This document shows positions 11,091 to 22,650 of a stretch of DNA of 64,000 bases, piece by piece. The position numbers were made by a program, and so were the translations under genes. The stretch's first letter is position 1, and each line of letters begins with the position of its first letter. Origin of the DNA: Magnolia sinica (Eukaryota; Streptophyta; Magnoliopsida; Magnoliales; Magnoliaceae); contig NC_080588.1 of assembly GCF_029962835.1 (NCBI RefSeq), positions 68,416,501-68,480,500 on the forward strand. The letters run 5' to 3'. The notes below the pieces were generated by a model. It worked only from the letters and a program-made list of their open reading frames with translations. It was not told the DNA's origin and ran no database searches.

Positions 11091-11495
11091 TGACTTTGTG
11101 GGGCCCAACATGATGTATGAATTTTATCCATTCCATCCATCATTTTTTTCATATAATTTTAGGCCATAGTACGAAAATTTAAGTACATCCAAAGCTCAAG
11201 TGGACCACACGACAGGAAACAGCAGAGATGATGACGACCACCGTTGAAATCTTCCTAGGCCTCATCCAACCTGTTCACAAGGTCACGCAGACCTGGATGA
11301 AGGGAAAACACATATATCAGCTTGATCTAAAATTTCTGAGGCCCCCGAGATAGTTTCAACGGTAAGCGTCCAATCCCCACTGTTGCGGTGTGGTCCGCTT
11401 GAAATTTGGATGTGCTTCAATTTTGGGCTCATGGCCCTATTAAATGGATGGACGGTGCGGATTACATATACATCAATAACTTTCCAGCGTCATAT
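11091..11495. mobile_element. MITE-A copy
   Basis: Left arm 'tggggcccaacatgatgtatg' (from about 11098) and right arm 'tggatggacggtgcggatt' (from about 11444) are inverted to each other. The middle has 'aagtggaccacac', 'ggtcacgcagacctggatg' and 'ggtgtggtccgctt', the usual order of this family. No ORF. Confidence 0.7.
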
Positions 11496-13953
11496 TACAG
11501 GCACGAAATGGATAGCCGTTCGTAAAGTTAGAGACAAGATTAAAATGCTCAACGGTCTGGATTCAAAAGAAAAATGATCGGTCAATCGGAGGTTAGAAGT
11601 GTCCTGTCCCTCAGATTTTGTGGTTGGAATCTATTTCAGTGTATCCATTAATTATGACCGTTTTAATTTTGGTAGATATAATATGCAGTGCATCCAATTT
11701 CGAGAGCGTGCGTATGAACCATGATAGACTGCCAGAGTACCCAATAACTCTTACTGTGTCTATATTTAGTGAAGAGGTTGGCTGGATATTGTTACATGAC
11801 ATGTAGGGACTGCAGCCTTTTGAAACTGGGCGGTCTTCAAATGATCCAAGCCATTGATATTATTAGTCTCAACTTGTGCGGTGGATAGACAAATTTCTTA
11901 AATTAGATTATTTTAAACATTTGAAAATTGGCGCTCTTGCTTTGAAAATGAACGGTCATCATACTCTTTGTGTAATTAAATGGATGAAGTATTCAATCTG
12001 ACATCAACGGTCTGGGTGATTGAGAAAAGCCCAAATTGCAATGGATAACATCTTGCAATACATCAGGATGTATCAGGAGGAAACGTCTTTAGCATACAAT
12101 GCCTTTATTTTCTGCCCATTTGCACTTCAGTGGAATATCCAAGCCGTGAAGATGGTGGGCCATATGATGAATATCACATGGAAGTAACAATTGAAAAAAT
12201 TAACTCATTAGATGTGCTGCACAAATACATTGATTTGATTTTAATAGTATAGCCCACCTGATTTAGAGCCATTGGAGGGGCTTTAATGCTCCCTTTTCAA
12301 AAGGTAGGAGAGTCACACTAGTAACAATGGTAGCTAGGCTACTGATCCATCATACGCATGGCATGCCGATGATAGTTAGAAATAATTTAAATTAACAACC
12401 ACATCAAAATCATACTAATACGATGATCCAAACTAGCTAGACATTTAATGAACTAGTAAAAAACATTGGTAAGTCACGGGAGCCGAGATTTTTATGCTCC
12501 AGTCCATTTGAGACTTATTTTCACAATTATTATTGAAGTATATAATTCATTGAGTGCATTATAATCATTTTGTCAAACATCGCATATATACATTAATTTG
12601 AAGTATTATAGTTAACGTACTTAATTAAATTTAGTTTCAGTAAATATACAATTAAATTTAGTTTTGGCAAATATACTACAGAATTTCAATACATTCGAAT
12701 TACATACTATCAAATATAAATTTTGAATTCCCATGTATTATAAAACATGAATAGTTATATCAGATCTAATGCTAGATGTTTGGTTTGAATCCACTATTTC
12801 AACATAAGGTGCATTCGGTTGCAAGGATGTTGGGAATTTATTATTACAAGTAATGGTACCCTCTGATTTCCATATAAAGGACATAGTGATGATAAGGACC
12901 CTCATTAACTTCCATTCTGTTTAACTATTAATTGAGGCCTATTGTAATGTTTGTGAAAACTGCACTTTCTTCATTCATTTTAAGATCATGTTAAAACATA
13001 TAAGGAAAAAAAAAGGGGGAGGTGGATTCAAAACTCAAGTAGTGCCTCCTTGAGGTCCATTGTGATTGTTTCCACGCTATTTATACTGTTCATAAGGATG
13101 TTAAACTTAAATAAAATAAAATAAAATAAATATTAACCTTATAAAAATTAGTTACATCGCCATGGACATTTAATGCTCACCATTATTATTATTGCTATTA
13201 TTATTATTATCATCATCATCGTTATTATGTTTCTCGCAAACATCACGGTGGCCATATCTAGTTTCAGTCATAAGAAGCTCTGGTAAAGGCTTTCGCAAGC
13301 CATCCATGTTTCCATTTCTCATCCATCCACCGTGAGTGAAATTTAAATACTACTTGGTAGCAAATACAAGTTACAGAACCCTTGACAAGTGACACGTTGT
13401 CATTTCTGACAGTGTACATTTTCTGATAATCAGCACCGTGCATCTAATGAGTTATAGAGAGGATGGAAATATCTGAGCCACCAATCTGTCGGAGATTTCT
13501 TAAAATTAAATGTGGAAGGTTTATCCATGGTGGAGTACAACAGCCATTGATATGATCCACAGGCTCCACTAGAACGGATCCGAACCGCTCATTAAAATCA
13601 GTTATACATTGGATCGCATTTTATCCAGGATGTCTGAAATCTGGCACATTTAAAAGATCAAAGCGTGGATGTCCTGCCCTGAACTTACATCAATTGGATC
13701 CTCAGCCATCCGTGCGTTTTTTTTTTTTCAAAATACAGGCATCTATCCATATGGGAGCGGATTGCCTGTGACTCCATCCAGTGTGGGCTCCACAGAGATA
13801 TCCACGGAGATTTCTTAGACAAATCCACTTCATCCATCTGTTTTGAAATACTATAGAAGGGAAATATTTTAAAAATCAAGCAGATCCAAAAATCAGGTGG
13901 GACACACCAACAAAACAGTGGGAACATCAACTTCCACCAAGGATACACGACTT
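11496..13953. other. Intergenic, mostly A/T-rich, no gene seen
   Basis: No protein with family features was found on either strand. The stretch 12480-13250 is strongly A/T-rich. Simple repeats are an (ataaa)n run at about 13110-13131 and (tta)n/(cat)n runs at about 13178-13222. Confidence 0.5.
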
Positions 13954-14412
13954 CGGTGAGGGTGCGCCACGGGCCCACCTTGATGTATTTGTTTTATATC
14001 CATGCCGTCCTTATATTTTCACAGATCATTTCAGGGCATAAGCCCAAAATTGAAGGAGATACAAATCTTACGTGGACCACAGCACATCAAACAGTGGTGA
14101 TTAAATGCCCATCATTAAAAAATTTCTGGGCCTACCATAATGTTGATTTGTCCTGGAACCAATTGATAAGGTCATACAGACTCGGATGAAGTGAAAACAC
14201 AAATATCAGCTTAATCCAAAGCTTTTGTCGCCTGCAAGAAGTTTTTTACGGTGGACATTTAATCACCTTTTTTAACCCTGGTTGTGGCTCAGTAAGAGTT
14301 GGAATGGCTTCATTTTTTATTACATATAGTAAATTGAGCTGATAAAAACGGATGGACGGCGTGGATGTACAACATATACATCAAAGTGGTCCCCACAGGC
14401 ATGGCCTCACCG
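13954..14412. mobile_element. MITE-A copy, complete
   Basis: The left end 'cggtgagggtgcgccac' and the right end 'ggcatggcctcaccg' are inverted. The arms carry 'gggcccaccttgatgtat' and 'acatatacatcaaagtgg'. The middle has 'gtggaccacagcac' and 'agactcggatgaagtg'. Length about 459 bp, no ORF. Confidence 0.75.
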
Positions 14413-15266
14413 ATGTTTCCTGGTCTGACCAAAACGCTCCCCTATGCAGTGCGTCCCATCAGATGACCTGATGGGGTGTTGTACACGGGTGCCACGTGTG
14501 ACACGCATGGAGAGAGCAGTACTCAGGTACTGTACAATGCTCGCCCGCGAATATGTACACTTTGCTCGAGTTGTCCGTCGGTAGTGAATCAAAACCGCTG
14601 ATATGATGGGACCCTTTTTGGACGCTTCATGTACCTGACAGTACCAGGAACGTAAAAGACACTCGCGTGAGGCTTCATACGGATGGACGCGAGCTGCGAC
14701 CCTTGGGTCCTAGCTCTTGCTCCAGACTCTTTGGGCGTACCTGAACAGTTAAGAGAGATGGGATTACGAGGGTTATTGGCCACCATCCTATCCTGTCTGC
14801 TGTTTGTGACGGCGGGATGTATTTCATCCACCTGCACTCGTGAACTGTTCGGATTCTACCAATTTCAGGATGCAAATTTTCACCACTATGTGAGGCCGAC
14901 AGAGATATCAATGAGATATCCACTCCCTCCATCATTTTCACCAGCTTACATTCAGCTATGAACCTGTTTTGAGACAGATACAAAACGGTAAGTGAAGCAC
15001 ACCATGAGAAGCAGTGAAGATACAAACTCATCCATTTGTAACGGTCCAAACATGCTGCTGTATATCCCATGAGCTATCCCAAACCCACAACAGACAAACA
15101 CCAACACTGTCATTATTGCCTTAAAAACCATTCCATCCCTCCTAGTCCCATGGAATCGGTCTGGCCAAACACGCCCTTAGGAGTTTCAGCACCAATGCGT
15201 GAGTATGTGGTGGTTTGTGTGCGTGTGTCATAAATAAAAAAATATTTAAAAAATAAACAGCTACAA
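14413..15266. other. Intergenic, no gene seen
   Basis: The longest open frames here (up to 131 codons, minus strand) lack any recognisable domain and overlap repeat-like sequence, so I do not call them. A SINE fragment lies at its right end. Confidence 0.45.
15172..15260 (+). mobile_element. Fragment of a family 1 SINE
   Basis: It contains 'ggagtttcagcacc', 'gcgtgagtatgtgg' and 'gtgtgcgtgtg' followed by an A-rich tail, matching the 3' part of the SINE at 26956-27106. The A-box end is missing. Confidence 0.55.
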
Positions 15267-15488
15267 CCCGGAGCCAGTGATGCGGGTGGAGCCCACCTTA
15301 ATGGATGCATTGTATATCCATGCCGTCCATCTATTTTGCCCCCTTATTTTAGTATATGGTCCAAAAATTAAGAAAATAAAAAACTTTAGTGGACCATACC
15401 ATAGGAAACAGTGGTCGTTGAATATCCACCATCAAAAACTTGCCTGGGTCCCCAGGTACGGATGCGGGGTGTTACTTTTTGCTGACAT
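15267..15488. mobile_element. Left arm of a MITE-A copy
   Basis: It starts 'gatgcgggtggagcccacc' and runs through 'ccgtccatctatttt' and 'gtggaccatacc' to 'aaaacttgcctgggt'. It is interrupted by the element that begins at 15489. A possible matching right arm is at 21202-21365, but the junction does not close cleanly. Confidence 0.5.
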
Positions 15489-15929
15489 GGATGATCCCTT
15501 CGGGAGTGGATTAGGTGCGGCCCTTACTGTGGGGCCCACAAAAAAGAAACGCATCCAAATCTTAGGTGGACCATACTATACTAAACAGTAGTGATTAATC
15601 GGGCCACCATTAGAAACTTCGTAGAGCCCGCTGTAATGTTTCAGTAATATGAGGTTACACAAAACTAAGGGCCTGTTTGTTGTACTTAACGGAAAATGTG
15701 AAAAATATTCCATGTTTAATGGTGTTTGTTAAAAGGAAAGTGCTCCGTGCCTTTATGTTGAAATTTTTGGGTGATGGGAGACCTTTTATGTTGAAAATTT
15801 TCCACGCTGGGAATCTAGCTTAATGGGGAATGGAGAATGCGCTATATGATTATTAATTTTTTAATCCAAAATTATTCCTTAAGAGAGATTTTCTCCCTTG
15901 TATTATACACATCCCAACTTTTAACACAG

Positions 15930-16403
15930 GCACTTCTCTGAACACACCATGATGTATGTGTTTCATCCATTTTTAAAGATCATTTTAGGGCTTCATACCA
16001 AAAATTAGAGTAATATAAATCTCAGATGGACCACACCACAGGAAGACAATAGTGATTGGATATCCACTATTAAAATTCTCGTAAAGCCTAATGTATTGTT
16101 TATTTGACATCCAATCCATTGATTAGGTCATATAGACCAAGATGAATGGAAAAAAAAAAGATTATCTTGATCCAAAACTTTTATGGCCCCCAAAAAGTTT
16201 TTAATGGTCGATGTTCATTCAATACTGTTTTCCTGTAATGTGGTCCACTTGAAATTGAGATATACCTCATTTTTTGTCTCATACCATAAAATGATCTAGA
16301 AACATAGATGGACAACATAGATGAAACACATGCATCATAGTGGGGCCCATGTAGCACAGACTACTAGCCATTGGCTGGTGGCAGGGGAGTAGCCAATCTG
16401 TTT
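15930..16403. mobile_element. MITE-A copy inside the nest
   Basis: It runs from 'aacacaccatgatgtatgtg' to 'caggggagtagccaatctg', with the usual 'ttgacatccaatcc' and 'gatgaatgg' blocks between. It is closest to the subtype at 4167-4641. The outer part of its left arm is decayed. Confidence 0.7.
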
Positions 16404-17282
16404 CCGCGAACGCCAACTGGATACTGAGCGCGCGGATTAGGTACTACCCCCGCCTGTTGGGAGCTGGGGACAGGTGGAGGCTCTAAGCGCCACTAAGGGT
16501 CCACCATGATGTATTAAGTTTATCCACACCGTCCATCCATTTTTTCATATTATTTTAGATTATTATCCGAAAAATATATAAGATCAAAATCTCAAATGGA
16601 CCTAACGGTAGTGATTAAATTTGTGCCGTTAAAAATTTCTTAGGGATCAGTGAAGGTTTAGATCAAGATGATATTTGTTTTTTGACTTCATCCAGGTGTA
16701 TATGACCATATTAATGGGTTGGATGGAAAATAAATGACACAGTTAGAGCTGGGCAAAACAGACCCGATCCAGTGGATCTGACCCGATCAAACCCGATCCG
16801 ACCCAATCAGAACCGAACCGACGGTCTGGATCGGTGCGGATTGGGTAGCCCCATCTAGATCCAAAATTTTTCCGGATCGAGTTCAGATTGGCCATGATCC
16901 AACCCGACCCAACCTAAAAACCCGATCCAAATGGATCCGGACCGATCCGATCCGATCCTGCCCAATCCGGAGTAGTTCTTATTAATACTTCTACTTTTTC
17001 CCGTGGTATGATCCGCTTGAGCTTTGGATATGCATCAATTTTGGGTTCAACCACTAAAATGATCTGCAAAAATGAATGGACGGCGTGGATAAACTACATG
17101 CATTCAAGGTGGGCCCCAACAAAGTTTGCTGTGTACAAATGGAAGAGAATTTGCTGGTGTACCACACACAGCTATGTAGCTGGCTATGCGTCTAGCTGTA
17201 GGTACGTGTCGTGCCAAGACGAGCACTAACACTCCTCGAGTTGCGAGTTGTACGAACAGTTCAAGGGAGATTAAAGTTATAT

Positions 17283-17753
17283 GGCTCCAGCATGATGTAT
17301 ATGTTTCATCCATTCCGTTCATCCATTTTATAGATCATTTTAGGGCTTTGTAAAAAAATGATAAGGATGTAAGTCTCAGGTGGACCACACCATAAGAAAA
17401 CAATAATGGTTGGATATCCACCATTATAATCCTCCTAAGGCCCACTATACTGTTTATTTGACATCTAATCTGTTGATTAGGTCATAAAGACCCAGATGAA
17501 GGGAAAAAAAAATATCAGCTTGATCAAAAACTTCTATGGCCTCCAAAACGTTTTTAATGGTCAACATTCATTCAACACTGTTTCCTATATAATGTGGTCC
17601 ACTTGAGATTTCGATATACATCATTTTTTTTTCTCATAATATAAAATGATATGTAAAAATAGATGGAGGACATGGATGGAACACATACATCATGGTGGGG
17701 CCCACTGAGCACTGACCACCAGCCATTGGTTGGTGGCAGGGGGAGTAGCCAAT
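17283..17753. mobile_element. MITE-A copy inside the hAT element
   Basis: It runs from 'ctccagcatgatgtatatg' to 'gcagggggagtagccaatcc', with the middle motifs of the family ('gtggaccacac', 'gacccagatgaaggg'). The outer left arm is missing. Imperfect 48-bp direct repeats, starting 'cctcgag' and containing 'aaagttatatgg', lie on both sides (about 17235-17282 and 17754-17802). Confidence 0.7.
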
Positions 17754-17799
17754 CCTCGAGCTCCAAGTTGTACAAACGGTTTAAAGGAGATCAAAGTTA

Positions 17800-18060
17800 T
17801 ATGGGCCCCACGGTGATGTATTTATTATATCTACATCGTTTATATATTTTTAGAGACCATTATATAACATTATCCAAAAAATGAATAATATCCAAAGATT
17901 ATCTGGACCACACCACAAATAGCAGCAGATTACCGTTAAATAATTTGTGTGGTCCACTTGATAATTAGATCTATCTTATTTTTCATCTTAAGCCTTAAGA
18001 TGAGCTCGCCAAATGGATGGACGGTTTGGATATAACACATACCCTATATTCAAGCCTACA
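17800..18060. mobile_element. Short MITE-A copy inside the hAT element
   Basis: It begins 'atgggccccacggtgatgta' and ends near 'ggatggacggtttggatataa'. It is shortened in the middle. A further left arm alone lies at about 18205-18345 ('tggggcccaccttgatgta'). Confidence 0.55.
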
Positions 18061-19437
18061 AAACTCAGTAACATCAATCCAAAAGTCACTTGTGCAACAG
18101 TGCAAGCACAGCTTGCATGAAAAGCAAGTTACTGTAATTCCGTGCAGTGCACGATCCACAGTCCAATAAAAGCGTTCATATGGTGGATGGAAAGTTCATT
18201 AGAGCTATGTGGGGCCCACCTTGATGTATATGTTTTATCTAAGCCGTTCAACCATTTTGACATATCATTTTAGTCATTAAGCACAAAAATAAGGTATATT
18301 AAAGGCTGAAGTGGACCACACCATATAAAGGAGTTGGATTAAATTTATGCCATCCGAATCGTACCCAACCCGATTCGACCGAGTCGGACTCGGTTTCCCT
18401 GACCGAGTCGAACTCGGTTTGGGTTAGCCCAACCATGCATCGGATCGGTCCGAGTCAGGTGACCCGGACTCAGTCCCGGATCGGATCGAATTCGGATCAA
18501 GCCATTAAGATTTTGGTTCGGATCGAGTTGGATCCAATCCGATCCGATCCGGACCGATGCCCAGCTCTAGACACAGTGGGTCGCAAGAAGGTTTCAACGG
18601 TGGGCATTCTTAGCACCATTGCTTCCTATGGTGTGGTCGACTTGAGCCTTGGATATGCCTTATTTTTTTATCCATAACTCTAGCATGATATGAAAAAAAG
18701 TATGGACAGTATGGATAATATTCATAAATCACAGTAGACTATCAATGGCCGTTGGAGCCTCCGCCTGTCCCGAGCTCCGAACAGGCAGGGTAGTACCTAA
18801 TCCGCGCCCAGATACTAATGGGTTGAGTGGCAAGACTCACTACTGAAGTGACGTCACTAAGCTATGTAGGCCCCATCATGATGCATGATTTCTAGGATGT
18901 GGATTGGCTGGTGTATCTCACACCAGCTATATAGCTACTGTATTGACGTTAACAAATTATGTGGGTCTTATCATGAGGTATGTGTTATATCCAGAGCGTC
19001 CATCCATCTGAAGAGCTCGTATTAAGGCATGAGACTAAAAATAAGACATATCTAACTATCAAGTGGACCACACTTCCAAAAGCAGCGGGGGATTTTATTG
19101 CTACTGGTACTCAACCCTACATGACACATAGTGACAATCTTCGGGCCTTATTAATAATAATATTTTAGTTTTCTATTAAGTATTTTAATTTATTTGAATT
19201 AAATATAATGATTTTATTTTCATTTAATAAAAAATAATTTCTTTATAATGTAAAACATTTCCAAACGTGAGATAGGGGCAAATGTGTCAAATTAACATAT
19301 TTCAAACATTTAAGATGTTTGTTAACAAACAGGTTGTTTCAAATTCAATACTTAATTTTCAGACTTCAGCCATAATTATTAAACAAGTTTTTTGACTTCA
19401 GATTTCAAATTCAGGCTTCAGATTTCAGATTCAGTCT

Positions 19438-20917
19438 TGTAGACACCCCACCCAGGCAAATATCTCGAGAAGGCTAAGACAATCCATGAACCGTGATCTA
19501 TCCAAAACCAAAATCCAAACCTTACCCGAACCCGAAACCATAATCCAAACTTTACTTGAACCCAAAACCAAAATCCAAACCTTATCTGAACCCAAAACCC
19601 TAATCCAAACCATACCCAAACTTGAAATCCTAATTTAAGTCATTAGAACCTCCCGAATCTAGAACCCATTTAAAGCGAAGACAGCCTAAAAATACACCTA
19701 GCTGAGCTAAAAACCCGAAAAAGGGACCACCAGACAAACCAGCATGCTACACGAGGACCGCACGTGTGAGCCCGGCCCGAGAGATAGTTGGACTACCGCC
19801 GGCGGTAGTTTGACTACCGCCAACGGTACTCTGATTACCACTGCTCGCCGAACGCGTCTGTCCTCCGAGCAACAGCTGTCCCTTAGCCCGAAAGTCAACT
19901 TTCCTTTAAATTTACCCCTCTAGGGTTTATTATTTATCGTTTTACCAACCCTAAGAGCCAATGAGAGAGCGTCATGTGGCGTTCCTCTCTCCTCAACCAA
20001 CCATAACTTGCCACCTCATCTTTTACCCCTCCTAAACCATACAATTACCATAAGACCATTGGAGAAGGCTATAAATAGCCCTCTCCTCTTCACATCTCAA
20101 GAATTCACTTCTCATTTCTAAAGCTAAGTAAGAGGGAGAGAGAGAGAGGAAGAGAGTGAGAGTGAGGAGGAGCTCCCAAGCCTCCAAGTCTAGATTTTTC
20201 AGCTATCTCCTTAGTTCATTCCCTACCTTTCCAACCATCCTGATCCCCAAGTCAAGCCCAGATTGATCATGGATCAATTCATGTCTTAGCCTACTCAAGA
20301 TTAAGCCAAAGATCCATTCGTTTTGCATACAAGCATTCGTCATGACATCTATTCCGTTCTCAACCCTCTTGCCTCTCTAGATCTCTAGTGAACGTATGCT
20401 CTGTGACTTGTCGTACACCGGATCCTTTCACATCAGAAATTCTTAGTGAATTAGTCTATTTCTTTATCTCTTTGCATAAGTACCATCACACCCGCCTTCT
20501 AGATACACCATTGGACGTATGCTCTGTGGCTTGTCGAAATCTCGGATCTTGCTACACAGAAATCCATGTGCGTGCCTAGTCTCATCTCGACCACAACATC
20601 CCTCATTTCTTGATATTGTTTTACCACACCAAGTAGAGACCGTACATTTGTACGGGCAGAGAGGGTGCCTAACCCCTTCCCTCTTTGTAACTGAGGTCTC
20701 TTACTCAGAATTCCGGATCATAGACCAGGAGTTAATCTAAGGTAGGAGAGTCTTCGAATTTCTCCAACCTTACGTATTCCGTGGGTTCTAACCGACTGCG
20801 GGATTCTAAGATTAATTGGCTAGTGGCGACTCCAACATCCACAAATCGGCCTACTCACCCCCACTACCAAAACCATAACATGTAAATCAGCGTGGGCGCA
20901 GATTTCTAGTGTCTACA
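19438..20917 (+). mobile_element. Solo LTR of a retrotransposon (fossil)
   Basis: It starts TGTAGACACC and ends with the inverted TGTCTACA, about 1.48 kb apart. The 4-bp repeat gtct flanks it (19434-19437 and 20919-20922). A TATA-like 'ctataaatagccc' near 20070 followed by GA-rich leader sequence and a 'tggcgactccaaca' block near 20825 are typical LTR content. No internal region or second LTR is present, so it is a solo LTR left by recombination. The family is probably Ty3/Gypsy, but this is not firm. It has no coding capacity. Confidence 0.7.
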
Positions 20918-21201
20918 GGTCTTTAGACTTCAGATTTAACAAACGGTGCCTAAATCTAGGAAAAAAATATACTAACTTAATCTGAAACTTTTGTGGCCCA
21001 CCAAAATTTTTTAATGGTCGATCATTACTGTTTGTCTATTTCCCATGGTGTGGTCTACCTAAGATTTTTATCTGCTTCATATTTGAATTCATGCTCTAAA
21101 ATGAGCTGAAAAAATAGTGGGCAGTGTGGATATACAATACATACATCAGAATGGACCATTGGTTAGGGCCGCACCTAGTCCGCTCTCGAAGGGGATCATC
21201 C

Positions 21202-21365
21202 TAAGAAAGTTTCAACGGTGGGTGCTTCTGTGCTCCACTTGAGCCTTTAATCTGCCTCATTTTTGGGTTTGTTCTGAAAAAAATAGATGGATGGTGTGGG
21301 TAAGACCCATACATCATGATGGCCCCTCAGATCCCATATTCGTTCCTAGCTAGGGACGGGTCACC
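21202..21365. mobile_element. Right arm of a MITE-A copy
   Basis: It contains 'gtttcaacggtgggtgcttc', 'ccacttgagcctttaatctg' and 'ggatggtgtgggtaagacc', ending 'catacatcatgatggcccc'. It probably belongs to an element interrupted by the nest to its left. Confidence 0.55.
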
Positions 21366-21377
21366 GTGGCACGTACA

Positions 21378-21600
21378 CAGTTAGGGGAGTACACAAACCG
21401 AGTTAGCTCGATTAGCTCGCTCGACTCGACTCGAAAAAGCTCAATTCGAAGCTAAGTTCGAGCTGAGTCAAGCTGATTTTTTGAGCTCGAAAATGAGTTC
21501 AAATTGAGTCCAAGCTGGCCCCAGCTCAACTCGTCTCAGATCGAATCCAGTTCGAAACGAACTCAGATCGAACCAGTTCGGTGACTTGGTTTCTTTGCTG
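21378..21600. repeat. hAT-like end with TCGAGCTC-rich sequence
   Basis: The sequence 'gtacacaaaccgagttagct' followed by many 'gctcgactcgactcg' and 'cgagctgagtc' motifs is the type of terminal region seen in plant hAT miniature elements. I see only one end, so the element is partial. Confidence 0.45.
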
Positions 21601-21729
21601 TTGATGTTGCTCACCAAGTGTTTGATGAAATGACTCAACCAAGTGTGGCTGATATTGAAAGTGTGTAGGATCTCAGTTGTCTTTCCTATCCATTTATACG
21701 CTAATATTGTGTAAGAATGAGTCTATGCA

Positions 21730-21905
21730 TGTGAGTTCTTCAGTGTTCCACAAACGTTTTTTAACAGTCAGGCACCAATGTCCCATGGTATTTTAGACCT
21801 GATATTTGCATCGGCTTTACTTTTTTTAGCACATGCTCTAAAATTAGCTGGAGAAACGGATGAACGGCGTCCATATAAAACACATACATCGAGGTAGGCC
21901 CACGG
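21730..21905. mobile_element. Right arm of a MITE-A copy
   Basis: It ends 'gatgaacggcgtccatataa' and 'acatacatcgaggtaggccc', the right-arm signature. The left half is absent. Confidence 0.55.
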
Positions 21906-22227
21906 TTAGGACCGGACGGAACTCGGTCAGGTACCAACCAGACTGAATCCCCGGCCATGGATAGTCGGATTTGCCAGCGTCGAATGACTATCATCTCAGA
22001 AAAATACATGACAAATCTACACGCGCATGTACAATGCGTGTACGAAAAAGTGGTACACGACTTTGATTGGATCACATGAGCGACATCAGTACCATTGAGA
22101 GCATGGGTCACGTAACAGTGCCTGTAGCTCACTCCTTCCTCACACGCGCGTGTAGGATTCGCAGAACTCGTTCTTGGGACGCGAATATCCTACAACACTT
22201 GTTGTAGAGAGAACTGTGCAATAAATA

Positions 22228-22650
22228 GTCGTTTGGGTCCTACCGTGATGTATATTCTGTATTAGCTCTGTTAATCGGTTTCGAAAGCTCGTTTTAGGAC
22301 GGTATATCTAAAATTAAGCTGATCCAAAAAATCTAGTGGGTCACACCACATGAATCAGTGAGGATTGAGACCGAACCATCGAGAACTTACTGATACAAGA
22401 CTTTGATTTGATCAGGATGATATTTATTTTTTCTTTCAAAATTATGTTGGTTGAGAACGGATCGGATGGGTTATAAAATTACGGTGGGCCCAGGATTTTT
22501 ATATGGTGACTTTCACCATAACCAATTTTTCATGTGGTGTGGCCCAATTTAGTGTTATATCTCACTGAATTTTTAATCTCACATACCATAATAATCTTGT
22601 TTAACTGATGGATGGAGTGGATTTTTCACACATATCAGGATGGGCTCTAG
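22228..22650. mobile_element. MITE-A copy, divergent
   Basis: Left arm 'gggtcctaccgtgatgtata', right arm 'gatggatggagtggatttt' and 'cacatatcaggatgggctct'. The middle carries 'gtgggtcacaccacatgaatcagtg'-type sequence and 'gtggtgtggccca'. The divergence suggests an older copy. Confidence 0.6.

Larger units (their letters stand above)
16744..18569. mobile_element. Non-autonomous hAT element with perfect 8-bp target duplication
   Basis: The ends are TAGAGCTGGGCA and its exact inverse TGCCCAGCTCTA. The 8-bp direct repeat GACACAGT flanks it exactly (16736-16743 and 18570-18577), as hAT transposases leave. Inside both ends are runs of 'ggatcggatccg'-type repeats (16780-16970 and 18350-18560). The centre holds MITE-A copies, not a transposase. 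Confidence 0.9.
16429..18807. mobile_element. MITE-A subtype split by a hAT element
   Basis: The termini 'gcgcggattaggtactaccc' and 'gggtagtacctaatccgcgc' are exact reverse complements. The next 25 bases on each side ('gggacaggtggaggct' against 'gagcctccgcctgtcccg') also match. Removing the hAT at 16744-18569 restores the family sequence. The near repeats 'gatactgag' and 'gatactaat' lie just outside and may be a decayed 9-bp target duplication, which would point to a Mutator-like origin. Confidence 0.8.
15669..20950. mobile_element. PIF/Harbinger-type element holding further insertions
   Basis: The left end is GGGCCTGTTTGTTGTACTTA. The right end is the imperfect inverted form ending AACAAACGGTGCC. 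TAA flanks both sides (15666-15668 and 20951-20953). The host MITE-A reads through when it is removed, which is the strongest support. The element's own sequence is about 15669-15915 plus 18830-19437 and 20918-20950; the rest is later insertions. No transposase is recognisable. Confidence 0.7.
15489..21201. mobile_element. MITE-A copy split by a Harbinger-type element
   Basis: The left terminus 'ggatgatcccttcgggagtg' continues 'gattaggtgcggccctta'. The right terminus 'gggccgcacctagtccgctc' ends in 'gaaggggatcatcc', its reverse complement. Once the TAA-flanked insertion 15669-20950 is removed, the family's inner sequence reads straight through the join. The element proper is about 430 bp. Confidence 0.8.

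Noticed and set aside
14675-15070. 131-codon minus-strand frame
   Set aside because: There is no recognisable domain and the composition follows surrounding repeat debris.
18435-18677. 80-codon frame rich in RIGSDPI-type residues
   Set aside because: It is the translation of the GGATCGGATC subterminal repeats of the hAT element.
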